DNA from: an uncultured Anaerolineales bacterium
GTDB taxonomy: Bacteria; Chloroflexota; Anaerolineae; Anaerolineales; Villigracilaceae
Direction of reading: 5' to 3'
NCBI GenBank assembly: GCA_949319575.1
Contig: CASGHD010000157.1
Location: 1 to 49,613 of the forward strand
DNA length: 49,613 nt
Of the stretch, positions 33,355 through 40,842 are shown piece by piece. Position 1 is the first letter of the stretch, and each line of letters begins with the position of its first letter. The position numbers were made by a program, and so were the translations under genes. The notes under the pieces are model-generated. The model did not search any database. It was not told the origin of the DNA and saw only the letters and a list, made by a program, of their open reading frames with translations.

Positions 33355-34548
33355 TCACTCGTACTTGAATCTCATCACGCCCACGCCGAAAAAGAGTACT
33401 GCAAAGCCAATCAATACTCCCGCTTCTGGAAGAATATCCACAACCCCTGCGCCGTGTAACAATAAATCAAGCAAGCCCTGCATTGCCCAGTAGGTGGGAA
33501 AGATTTGCGCGAGGGTCTGCATGAAGGATGGGAATAATTCGAGCGGATACCAGCATCCGCCCAACATGCCCATCATCATGCCCGCCATGATACTTAATCC
33601 CGTTGCCTGCCCTTCCGATTTGATGAATGTCCCCATGGCGGTGCCGATTGCCGCCGCCGCGAGAGCCGAGGAGGCGAGGATGATGAAGACCGCCAGCGGA
33701 TTGCCCCAGTTGAGTTTGAAAGCGAAGAAGGCAAATAAAACCAGCAGGGTCATTTGGATCAATGCCATCGCCACTTGACCAGAAATTGTGCCGAGTAAAA
33801 ACGTCGCTTTACTGGTGGGTGTGGTTAACATGCGACGCAATGTCCCTTGTTGTCGTTCGTAAGCAAACAACGCCGAGATTCCAAATAGCGGAATAAACAC
33901 CCACGTGATTAATTGTCCCGCCGAAACATTAGCTTGCGGATCGTAATCAAAATCATCGGGCGTGTTGGCTTGAATGGTGGTCACACGTTCGGGCGACTCG
34001 GCTTGTAAAGACTTTGCCGTTTCCAAAGCGGCATTGAAATAGGCTTGTTCATCTTCCGCGGACTCAAACGTGCCGCGCGCTTTGGCTTCCTCGACTGCCA
34101 TGTTCGCCGCGCTGATGACACTGCTCACTTTTCTAATTGCAGTTTCGACGGCGCGTTGCGCAATTGAAGCATCAATGTCATTCGGTGGTTGACGAAAATC
34201 CAGTTGCGCGGTCCCGTTTTGAATCGACTCAACGTCCAAACCAGCGGGGATGATTAGCATAACCGTCGCGCGGCGCGAATCAAATTGTTCTTGCGCCTCT
34301 TCCAGCGACAAGACATCGGGTCTGACCGACGGTGAATTCTCTAACTCTCTAATGACCTCTTGTGAAATTGTCGTGTTTGCCTGATCTACAATCACCAAGC
34401 GGATGCGGTTATCTTCATCCCCGCTTGGAACCCCGCCTGCGAACAGGAAGGTAAAGATGAGCGGCAGGATGATGAAGAACAACCACTCCGATGGGTTGGT
34501 AAAACGGACGATCGCATCTTTCCATGCAATAGCGAATATTTTTTTCAT
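33355..34548 (-). CDS. ABC-2 family transporter permease
   Basis: A 397-residue membrane subunit of an exporter. It has an N-terminal helix (FFIILPLIFTFLFAGGV), a large extracytoplasmic domain of about 190 residues and five C-terminal helices. The ABC-2 pattern FAYERQQGTLRRMLTTPTSKATFLLGT is clear. It follows another permease (34663-35925) and an ATPase (36029-36973) on the same strand, and each gap holds a palindromic repeat. The export substrate is unknown; the family carries drugs, lipids or polymers. Confidence 0.9.
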   Translation of the reverse strand: MKKIFAIAWKDAIVRFTNPSEWLFFIILPLIFTFLFAGGVPSGDEDNRIRLVIVDQANTTISQEVIRELENSPSVRPDVLSLEEAQEQFDSRRATVMLIIPAGLDVESIQNGTAQLDFRQPPNDIDASIAQRAVETAIRKVSSVISAANMAVEEAKARGTFESAEDEQAYFNAALETAKSLQAESPERVTTIQANTPDDFDYDPQANVSAGQLITWVFIPLFGISALFAYERQQGTLRRMLTTPTSKATFLLGTISGQVAMALIQMTLLVLFAFFAFKLNWGNPLAVFIILASSALAAAAIGTAMGTFIKSEGQATGLSIMAGMMMGMLGGCWYPLELFPSFMQTLAQIFPTYWAMQGLLDLLLHGAGVVDILPEAGVLIGFAVLFFGVGVMRFKYE

Positions 34549-34559
34549 TGTTCTCCATT

Positions 34560-34659
34560 ATGTCGTTGCGAGGAGCGTTCTTGTTCTTTGCGACGAAGCA
34601 ATCTCCTCGTCGAGTAGGGGATTGCTTCGTCGTCGCTCCGCTCCTCCTCGCAATGACAT
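34560..34659. repeat. dispersed dyad repeat between the two ABC-2 permeases
   Basis: Outer arms ATGTCGTTGCGAGG (34560-34573) and its mirror at 34646-34659 match at 13 of 14 positions. An inner GACGAAGCAATC is mirrored by GATTGCTTCGTC. This is the same family as 1776-1868. It lies within an operon and leaves almost no native spacer between the permease genes. Confidence 0.85.
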
Positions 34660-34662
34660 GAT

Positions 34663-35925
34663 TTACTTTTGCACCAAATTCTTTTTGCCGAACAACACCG
34701 CCGAAAGCAGGAGGAGAGAAATGCCCATCGTCAGCAGGGCAACTATCGGCGTGGAAAGAGGCGTGAGCGTCCCGCCGAGGGCGAGGGTGGTGAATCCATT
34801 CATCGCCCAGGCGTTGGGTGTGATCTTGCCGAACGTCTGAACGAAGGCGGGCATGTTATCCGTTTGAATAAAACTTCCGCCGAGCATGGCGAAGATCAAC
34901 ATCACCGCGGAACCGACGCTGCCCACTTGCGCGGGCGTGCGAGCCAGCGCGGTGATCAACATGCCCCAGCCTGTCGCGCCGAAGACTGCGGCGAGCGTCA
35001 GCAGGACGACGCCGAACGCGTTGCCCCAATTCAATCGAAAGAACAACGACGACGCGCCGATGAGGATCAACATCTGCGCCGCGCCCGTGAGAAAGATGCC
35101 GAAGACTTTGCCGCCCAACACTTGTATCGTGTTCGTCGGCGAGACGAGCAAGCGCGGCAGTGTGCCCTCCGATTTTTCCGCGAGAATAGAACGCCCGCCG
35201 TAACTGACGGTGTACATCAAAAACATCAACGCCATGCCTGGCGCAAAAAACGAAAGCACGTCGAACTCAACTGCTTCGCCCTCGCTGGTGGACGTGTTCA
35301 ATGTGATGGCGGTCGCCTCATTGCTGTTGCCTGCCGCGTTCTGTAATCGTTTACCCATTTCCTCGCCAACTTGATTCGCATCCTGCGGCGCGATTCTTCC
35401 GCTGATGATTAATTGCGAAACTGAAGTCATGCCGCCCAGCTGCATTTCATCGAGCCGCGCCAAGAATCCATCCACGATACTTTTGACGATGCCCGCGCTG
35501 GTGGGGCGCGATGGGTTTGCATAAAATTCGATTTTGATTTCTTCGTTGGAAACGGCGCTTCCACTTTGTGGGATGATGCTTTGCGTAAACCCTTTGGGGA
35601 TGATGATCGCCGCCGCGACTTCATCTTCATCCACGAGCAGACGAGCCGCTTCGGGGTCCACGCTGAAAGTTGGTTCGACCAATTCAGCCAGATCGTCCGA
35701 GTTGAAAACATCCACGAGCGCGTTGCCCAATGAATCGTTATCGAGATTGACGATCACGATGGGAATATCCGAGATGCCGCTGCTGTTATCGCCGCTGAAC
35801 CGACCTGTGACGAGTCCCATGCCGATGGTGAGCAGGAACGGAGCCAGCAAGATTAGGATCAACGCGGCGCGGTCGCGGGAGAGGATCTTGAGGTCTTTGA
35901 TGCCGATGAGGAGGGTTTTTAACAT
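34663..35925 (-). CDS. ABC-2 family transporter permease
   Basis: A 420-residue paralogue of the permease at 33355-34548. It has an N-terminal helix (ALILILLAPFLLTIGMGLV), a long extracytoplasmic domain with VIVNLDNDSLG and IIPKGFTQSI, and five C-terminal helices. The ABC-2 pattern is SILAEKSEGTLPRLLVSPTNTIQVLGGK. Two different permeases with one ATPase suggest a heterodimeric exporter. The start at 35925 begins MLKTLLIGIKDLKIL. The gap upstream is an octad array. Confidence 0.9.
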   Translation of the reverse strand: MLKTLLIGIKDLKILSRDRAALILILLAPFLLTIGMGLVTGRFSGDNSSGISDIPIVIVNLDNDSLGNALVDVFNSDDLAELVEPTFSVDPEAARLLVDEDEVAAAIIIPKGFTQSIIPQSGSAVSNEEIKIEFYANPSRPTSAGIVKSIVDGFLARLDEMQLGGMTSVSQLIISGRIAPQDANQVGEEMGKRLQNAAGNSNEATAITLNTSTSEGEAVEFDVLSFFAPGMALMFLMYTVSYGGRSILAEKSEGTLPRLLVSPTNTIQVLGGKVFGIFLTGAAQMLILIGASSLFFRLNWGNAFGVVLLTLAAVFGATGWGMLITALARTPAQVGSVGSAVMLIFAMLGGSFIQTDNMPAFVQTFGKITPNAWAMNGFTTLALGGTLTPLSTPIVALLTMGISLLLLSAVLFGKKNLVQK

Positions 35926-35957
35926 GATGGCTCTTGTGTGAAAGTAATTGGAGAAAC

Positions 35958-36037
35958 AGAGAATTAGAGAATTGGAGGATTGATAAACGGTAATTTGTAA
36001 TTGGTAATTCTCTAGTCCTCTAATTCTCTTAATCTCT
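35958..36037. repeat. inverted octad array between ABC ATPase and permease
   Basis: Octads AGAGAATT (twice) and GGAGGATT occupy 35958-35981. Mirrored octads AATTCTCT, AGTCCTCT, AATTCTCT and TAATCTCT occupy 36006-36037. The TAA stop codon of the ATPase gene (36031-36029 on the minus strand) and its last codons lie in the final units. Confidence 0.85.
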
Positions 36038-36973
36038 TAACGCTCTTCCCGTCAGGTGAAGGAACACCGCTTCGAGATTCGGCTCGCGGATATCCATCGA
36101 ACGGATTTTTATTCCGCGCTCGTTGGCTTTGCCGACCACGCCTGCAAGAATATCCTTCGCGTCGGAAGTGATGATGCTGACTTCGTTATTCGTCACGTCC
36201 GCTTTTTGCACGCCTTCGACACTGCTCACCGCTTTGGCAAGCGCATCGGGGTCTTCGTTTTCGCCGATGTGCAGGATCAGCGTTTCGGCTTGACCGACTT
36301 GTTTGGTGAGTTCATCTTGCGTGCCGAGCGCGATCAATTCGCCATGGTCAATGATGCCGACTCGGTTCGAGAGTTCGGCGGCTTCTTCCATGTAGTGAGT
36401 TGTGTAAAGAACGGTCATGCCGTGCTTGTTGAGGTCCTTGACCGTATCCAGAATCGCGCGGCGCGATTGCGGATCAATGCCGACGGTGGGTTCGTCCATG
36501 AACAACAGTCGCGGCTTGTGGAGCAGTCCCACGCCGATGTTGACGCGGCGCTTCATCCCGCCCGAATACGTTTTGACTCGGTTCTTGGCTTTATCTGTCA
36601 AACCGATCTGCTCCAACACCTCATCCACGCGGCTGTTGAGCGACTTGCCGCCGAGTCCGTACATCTGCCCCCAGAAGACGAGATTCTCCCTTGCGGTGAG
36701 GTCTTCGTATAACGCGATCTCCTGCGGGACGACCCCGATCACCTGTTTCACCGCCATCGGGTCTTTGGTAATCGAATGTCCGCCGATGACCGCATCGCCT
36801 GAGGTGGGCGTGTATAGTGTGGAAAGCATCGAGATGGTCGTGGTCTTCCCCGCGCCGTTTGGACCGAGCAGGCTGAATATCTCTCCCTCTTTGATGTCGA
36901 AGGAGATTCCTTTGACGGCGGTGAAATTATCGTAGGATTTGGCTAGATTTTGTACTTCGAGAATGTTGGGCAT
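36029..36973 (-). CDS. ABC exporter ATP-binding protein (DrrA/ABC-2 type)
   Basis: A 314-residue ATPase partner of the two ABC-2 permeases. Walker A GPNGAGKTT is near residue 38, with Q-loop VVPQEIALYEDLT, signature YSGGMKRRVNIGVGLLH and Walker B RLLFMDEPTVGIDPQSR, then the H-switch TTHYMEEAAEL. A C-terminal domain of about 90 residues resembles the DrrA regulatory tail. It is the first gene of the three-gene minus-strand operon. The last residues (LRD) and the stop codon are encoded by the octad array that follows. Confidence 0.94.
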   Translation of the reverse strand: MPNILEVQNLAKSYDNFTAVKGISFDIKEGEIFSLLGPNGAGKTTTISMLSTLYTPTSGDAVIGGHSITKDPMAVKQVIGVVPQEIALYEDLTARENLVFWGQMYGLGGKSLNSRVDEVLEQIGLTDKAKNRVKTYSGGMKRRVNIGVGLLHKPRLLFMDEPTVGIDPQSRRAILDTVKDLNKHGMTVLYTTHYMEEAAELSNRVGIIDHGELIALGTQDELTKQVGQAETLILHIGENEDPDALAKAVSSVEGVQKADVTNNEVSIITSDAKDILAGVVGKANERGIKIRSMDIREPNLEAVFLHLTGRALRD

Positions 36974-37030
36974 GTGACCTCCAGAGAATGAATACTATGG
37001 ATGTGTACGGAAATTTGGGTTGTAAGTTTC

Positions 37031-37128
37031 AGAAGGCGGAAGACAGAAGGCGGAAGACGGAAGGCGGAAGACGGAAGGCGGAAGACAGAAGGCGGAAGAC
37101 AGGGGGCGGAAGACGGAAGGCAGAGGTA
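37031..37128. repeat. heptad/14-nt tandem array, left flank of the four-helix-bundle gene
   Basis: Six near-identical copies of the 14-nt unit AGAAGGCGGAAGAC (37031-37114) and a degraded seventh run in perfect register. Each is two heptads of six purines plus C. Changes between copies are almost all A/G transitions. The array ends 14 nt from the stop codon of the gene at 37143-37544. Confidence 0.95.
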
Positions 37129-37142
37129 GAAGATGGATGTTG

Positions 37143-37544
37143 TTATTTGGGACGGAGGTTTCGCGGCATGAATTTTTCGGGCATAGACATCATAGCGCCG
37201 AGCATTCTGCCTACTTCTTCGTAGCCTTTCGTCAATTCGGCTTGAAGTTTTGGGGGCATGTATTCGCAATCGCGGGCAAAATCGAGCCAGACTTGAGTTT
37301 CGGTCGCTTCGCCATCAGCATCCGCGAGTTTGCTGACGAACATCTTTGGATATTGCCTTTTGCGGAATTCCTCGGCGATGTTGGCGGCGATGCTTCTGGA
37401 TGAGCGGCGAATTTGATCGGTAAGCGAATATTTCTCCTCTTTTGGAAATCTCTTGCTTGCGTGGAATATTTCCATTGCCAGTTTATAAGCCAATTGATAA
37501 ACCTTCAAATCACGATGACCTTTGAGTTCCTGATATGCAGCCAT
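37143..37544 (-). CDS. four-helix-bundle protein (S23 / 23S intervening-sequence protein, bAvd-like)
   Basis: A 133-residue protein of the four-helix-bundle family (TIGR02436). The family was first seen in 23S rRNA intervening sequences and is structurally related to Avd of diversity-generating retroelements. Typical motifs are DLKVYQLAYKLAMEIF near residue 12 and LTDQIRRSSRSIAANIAEEF near residue 41. The cellular role is unknown; related proteins bind nucleic acid. AGGAG lies 7 nt before the ATG. Here the gene is not in rRNA. It stands between two inverted purine/pyrimidine heptad arrays, which suggests a self-contained unit. No reverse transcriptase is nearby. Confidence 0.92.
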   Translation of the reverse strand: MAAYQELKGHRDLKVYQLAYKLAMEIFHASKRFPKEEKYSLTDQIRRSSRSIAANIAEEFRKRQYPKMFVSKLADADGEATETQVWLDFARDCEYMPPKLQAELTKGYEEVGRMLGAMMSMPEKFMPRNLRPK

Positions 37545-37587
37545 GATATTCTCCTTATTTATCGGTTGTGAATATTTACTGGAGGAT

Positions 37588-37707
37588 TCTGCCTTCTGCC
37601 TATCGCTCTCTGCTTCTGCCTTCTGCTTCTGCTTTTTGCTTTCTGCTTTTCGCTCTCTGCTTTTCGCTCTCTGCTTTTTGCTCTCTGCTTTTCGCTCTCT
37701 GCGCTCT
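37588..37707. repeat. heptad tandem array, right flank of the four-helix-bundle gene
   Basis: About sixteen units of the form GCYYYYY follow one another, mostly 7 nt and three times 6 nt. The last ten include repeated GCTTTTCGCTCTCT 14-mers. Read on the other strand the unit is AGAGAGCGAAAAGC. It differs from the left array's AGAAGGCGGAAGAC only by A/G transitions. The two arrays are therefore inverted relative to each other around the gene. Confidence 0.92.
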
Positions 37708-37783
37708 ATTGTACTTCATCATCACCTCCCGCAACTCCTCATGCGGCAGCGCCTTCACTGTGAATCTACTGGTCACATCTCCC

Positions 37784-37792
37784 TGCTATAAT
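37784..37792 (+). promoter_or_regulatory. extended -10 TGCTATAAT, 6 nt before the membrane protein gene
   Basis: TGCTATAAT is a perfect extended -10 element. It ends 6 nt before the ATG at 37799, so the mRNA would be leaderless. It lies beyond the heptad array. Confidence 0.65.
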
Positions 37793-37798
37793 CCCGTC

Positions 37799-38620
37799 AT
37801 GTCCACACTTCGCAACACGCTTCGAACCTTTTGGACGCGCGACTCATCCATTCTGCTGGGCGGATTCATCCTCACGGTCTTCCTCATCGTTTACATCTGG
37901 CGGCCCCTCGCGGAGGAATACCTCAAATATGTGGATTGGAACGGACCATGGTGGCGCTACATGGACTGGCTGTTGCTCGGCATCTTCGGGTTCATGTCTG
38001 TCACTATCATTGCGCGGGCGAACCTCAAAGCGGATTTGCTCATTATCTTCGTCGGCGTCTGCGGCGGGCTGGCAATCGAATCGTGGGGCACGCAAACGAA
38101 TCTCTGGCATTACTACACCGCCGAACGCCCGCCGCTGTGGATCATCCCCGCCTGGCCCATTGCGAGTCTGTCCATTGATCGCATTACAAGATTATTTGAT
38201 TGGTGTCTCGAACGACTTGAGCGGTCTCTCAAATTCATCCTTCATCCTTCTGCATTCATCATTGCCTACTGGCTCACCTTCGCCTCTTTCCTCACCTTGA
38301 TGCTGGTCTTCGTTGCCCCGACATTTGACAAGTCCTTTACGCGGCTTGCGCTAATTCTCTCAATTCTCCTAATCCTCACCCCCACCGATCATCGCTTCGC
38401 ATTGTTAACTTTCAGCGCAGGCTCGGGACTCGGATATTCCCTCGAGGTCTGGGGCACCACGCGCGAGTGCTGGACGTATTACACTCATCAAACGCCGCCG
38501 CTGTTTGCCGTCCTTGCGCATGGCATGGCGGCGGTCGCGTTTTGGCGGGCGGGGTTGATGGTGAAAGTGTTGTGGGGGAATTTGGGTAAAAAGTTATCAG
38601 TGGCGAGCGAGAGACCGTAG
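37799..38620 (+). CDS. polytopic membrane protein with a duplicated EWGT/WxYYT motif
   Basis: A 273-residue protein with about seven membrane helices. The family is not recognised. Residues 94-113 and 216-235 share the pattern E-x-W-G-T-x4-W-x-Y-Y-T-x3-P-P-L with identical spacing. Each copy lies at the end of a hydrophobic segment, which suggests an old internal duplication giving a pseudo-symmetric pair. Conserved Glu, Trp and Tyr in membrane borders could form a binding or catalytic site, as in some lipid or carotenoid enzymes; this is only a guess. Upstream open sequence from 37568 is repeat array. The stop codon lies in a heptad array. Confidence 0.75.
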   Translation: MSTLRNTLRTFWTRDSSILLGGFILTVFLIVYIWRPLAEEYLKYVDWNGPWWRYMDWLLLGIFGFMSVTIIARANLKADLLIIFVGVCGGLAIESWGTQTNLWHYYTAERPPLWIIPAWPIASLSIDRITRLFDWCLERLERSLKFILHPSAFIIAYWLTFASFLTLMLVFVAPTFDKSFTRLALILSILLILTPTDHRFALLTFSAGSGLGYSLEVWGTTRECWTYYTHQTPPLFAVLAHGMAAVAFWRAGLMVKVLWGNLGKKLSVASERP

Positions 38621-38640
38621 ACGATGGACCATGGACGGTG
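38613..38640. repeat. heptad array (GACNNNN), single arm
   Basis: Four units GACCGTA, GACGATG, GACCATG and GACGGTG stand in register. The TAG stop of the preceding gene (38618-38620) bridges the first two units. It is the same family as 49168-49223. No mirrored arm follows directly. Confidence 0.7.
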
Positions 38641-38754
38641 AGTGAACGCGATCTATAGCGCGCGGCTGGCGGGCAAAGGCTGCGGGGGAGAAAATGAATC
38701 CGAAGGCGAGCCAACTTCCAATCAAGGAAGAAGCGGGCGTCACTCACAAATCCC

Positions 38755-38816
38755 TTGACACGCGTGGAAATCGTCATAAAATGTGACCTGCCAGTCACAT
38801 GACCACGAGGTCACAT
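38755..38816 (+). promoter_or_regulatory. promoter and multiple operator half-sites of the tetR exporter operon
   Basis: -35 TTGACA (38755-38760) and -10 TAAAAT (38777-38782) are 16 nt apart. ATGTGAC (38781-38787) overlaps the -10. It is followed by inverted GTCACAT (38794-38800) and again GTCACAT (38810-38816). The three half-sites can pair in two palindromes with spacers of 6 and 22 nt. The regulator starts at 38822, so self-repression is likely. Confidence 0.82.
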
Positions 38817-38821
38817 CTGCC

Positions 38822-39484
38822 ATGCCCAAGAAGACATTCCACAATCTCCCCACAGAAAAGCGCGAGAAGATCGTCAACGCCGCCATCGATGAATTTGCCG
38901 AATACGGTTTGGAGAACGCTTCCACGAACCGCATTGTGGCGAACAGCGGAATCGCCAAGGGGAGTTTCTATCAATACTTTGTAGACAAGCTGGATGTTTT
39001 CAATCATTTGATGGACGTGGTGGCGCGTGAAAAAATAGAATTCTTCAAAGACAAACGCCCCCCCGGCAGGAACATGGACACCTTCGAATATTTTCGATGG
39101 ATGATCAAGATCGGCATGGAATTCAACTCTGCCTACCCGCGCATGGCGCAAGCCGCCAGCCGAGTGTTGTTCGTCGAAGGCTTGTATTACGGAAAAAATT
39201 TTGCCGGGTATCACGAGCAAACAAAAGAGGCGCTTGCGGCTATGATCAAGCAAGCCATGAAGAACGGCGAGGTCGACCCGAGCGTGGATGTGGGGCTGGC
39301 GGTGATGATCATGGAAACATGGTCCAACGCGATCACCACGTATATCGTCACTGAAGGCATGAAACAAAAAGACATTCTGAAGTGGGTGCGCTCGGCGAAG
39401 ACGCAGGAAAAAATAGACAAGATGCTCTACGTGATGGAATACGGCTTGCGCAAGACTGAATCGAAATTTGAAAAGCATTTCTAG
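38822..39484 (+). CDS. TetR/AcrR-family transcriptional regulator
   Basis: A 220-residue regulator. The N-terminal helix-turn-helix runs through KREKIVNAAIDEFAEYGLENAS, NRIVANSGIAKGSFYQYF. The C-terminal ligand-binding part is helical (AAMIKQAMKNGEVDPSVDVGL). The start at 38822 (MPKKTFHNL) places the operator just upstream; the frame is open 13 codons further back through the operator and promoter. It is followed after 14 nt by the first exporter permease and probably represses the exporter until an inducer binds. Confidence 0.93.
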   Translation: MPKKTFHNLPTEKREKIVNAAIDEFAEYGLENASTNRIVANSGIAKGSFYQYFVDKLDVFNHLMDVVAREKIEFFKDKRPPGRNMDTFEYFRWMIKIGMEFNSAYPRMAQAASRVLFVEGLYYGKNFAGYHEQTKEALAAMIKQAMKNGEVDPSVDVGLAVMIMETWSNAITTYIVTEGMKQKDILKWVRSAKTQEKIDKMLYVMEYGLRKTESKFEKHF

Positions 39485-39498
39485 AGAAAGGAAAGCGC

Positions 39499-40728
39499 AT
39501 GCTTTTATATCTTCGCCTTGCATGGCGTAACATTTGGCGGCATCGCCGCCGCACGGTGATCATTGTGCTCGCCATGGGGCTTTCGCTCGCGTTCATGATG
39601 TTCTACGATGGCTTGATGGACGGTTTCAACCGGGCAATTGCCGGCAACGCGGTGCGCGTGTTGGGCGGCAATGTGCAAGTCCACGCCGAGGGCTATCGTG
39701 AAAAAATGGATAGCAACCCGCTGCTTCCCTTGCAGAACGATTCGTCCGTCGTAAAAGCCGCGTTGGCGCAACCGGGCGTGACCGCCGCCTCGCGTCGCAT
39801 TCAGACGGGAGGGCTGGTTACCAACCGTGAAGGCGCGTTCCCGCTCAACGTGATCGGCATCGAAGCGAGCGTGGAAGCGCCGGTCAGCCTGATCGCCGAA
39901 CACATCGAGGAGGGTCGCTGGCTGGCAGACGACGATCAGGATGCGGTGTTGATCGGGCGCGGGTTGGCAGACGCGTTAGCCGTCAGCGTCGGCGACCGCA
40001 TCACCGTGGTGGGGAGCGATGTCAATAAACAGAACCGCCAACGCGCGATGACCGTCATCGGCATTTACGATATCGGCTTGCCGTCGTTCGAAAAAGGCGC
40101 AGTATATATTTCGCTTGCCGAGGCGCAAAGCCTGTTCAACTTACGCGGACAATCCACCGAGGTGCAGGTCACGCTGGATAAAGTCGGCGCAGAATCACAG
40201 GTGGTCGCCGCGCTTTCTTCGTCCCTCTCAGGGTACGAGGTGGAATCGTGGGAGCAGAATTATCCAGAATTGGGCAATGCCATCGGGCAGAAAACTGCCG
40301 TGATGGATATTTTCAGCGTAGTAATCGTGATGATCGCCGGCATCGGCATATTGAATCTCCTGCTCATGGCGGTCTACGAACGGACACGGGAGATCGGCCT
40401 GCTTGGCGCGATGGGATTCAAGCCTCGCCAGATCGCGATCACGTTCATTATGGAAGGCGCAATGATCGGCGTGGTTGGCGCGATTGCCGGCATCCTCATG
40501 GGGTTGCTTCTCAACGGGAGTATGGGGCAGGTCGGCATGGATTACAGCCAGTTTGCCGGCGTGACCGAATACATGGCGCTGATTAGCGGCAAGGTCTACC
40601 CAACTCTTGGTTTGGATAAGATCGGCGATCGCGCGGCAGTGGTGGTTGTGATCGCCATGCTTGCGGCGTTGATCCCGGCTGTTATCGCCTCGCGGCGCGA
40701 ACCTTCCGATGTGCTGCGTCACGTGTAA
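39499..40728 (+). CDS. FtsX-like ABC permease (LolC/MacB type), first copy
   Basis: A 409-residue protein. One N-terminal helix (VIIVLALGLSLAFMMFYDGL-like, following WRNIWRHRRRT) is followed by a MacB-type periplasmic or extracellular domain of about 230 residues and three C-terminal helices carrying the FtsX signature RTREIGLLGAMGFKPRQI. Such permeases work by mechanotransmission: they pull lipids, peptides or drugs off the outer leaflet and pass them to an adaptor. AGGAAAG precedes the ATG. Confidence 0.92.
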   Translation: MLLYLRLAWRNIWRHRRRTVIIVLAMGLSLAFMMFYDGLMDGFNRAIAGNAVRVLGGNVQVHAEGYREKMDSNPLLPLQNDSSVVKAALAQPGVTAASRRIQTGGLVTNREGAFPLNVIGIEASVEAPVSLIAEHIEEGRWLADDDQDAVLIGRGLADALAVSVGDRITVVGSDVNKQNRQRAMTVIGIYDIGLPSFEKGAVYISLAEAQSLFNLRGQSTEVQVTLDKVGAESQVVAALSSSLSGYEVESWEQNYPELGNAIGQKTAVMDIFSVVIVMIAGIGILNLLLMAVYERTREIGLLGAMGFKPRQIAITFIMEGAMIGVVGAIAGILMGLLLNGSMGQVGMDYSQFAGVTEYMALISGKVYPTLGLDKIGDRAAVVVVIAMLAALIPAVIASRREPSDVLRHV

Positions 40729-40752
40729 CGAGAAAAATCTGACAGGTTTCCG

Positions 40753-40830
40753 CGCTGAGCGCAGTCGAGGCGTGTTTGCAACTCGCCCTTCGACTACGGT
40801 TTCGACAAGCGCTCGACCTCCGCTCAGGAC
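40753..40830. repeat. dispersed dyad repeat between the two FtsX permeases
   Basis: CTGAGCGCAGTCGAG (40755-40769) is mirrored at 40812-40827 with one indel. An inner CTTCGACTACGG and TTTCGACAAGCG complete the element. It matches a widely seen environmental repeat (its translation reads like FDKLR). The GAAAGG before the next start codon lies at its end, so the repeat may supply that gene's ribosome site. Confidence 0.75.
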
Positions 40831-40842
40831 GAAAGGTATCTT

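Noticed and set aside
37031..37128. CRISPR-like tandem array
   Set aside because: Units of 14 nt follow directly with no spacers and no cas genes are present; it is a simple phased tandem array.
37020..37713. Target duplication TTGTA around the four-helix-bundle unit
   Set aside because: TTGTA occurs at 37020-37024 and 37709-37713, but it is only 5 bp and does not abut the arrays, so it is not evidence of insertion.
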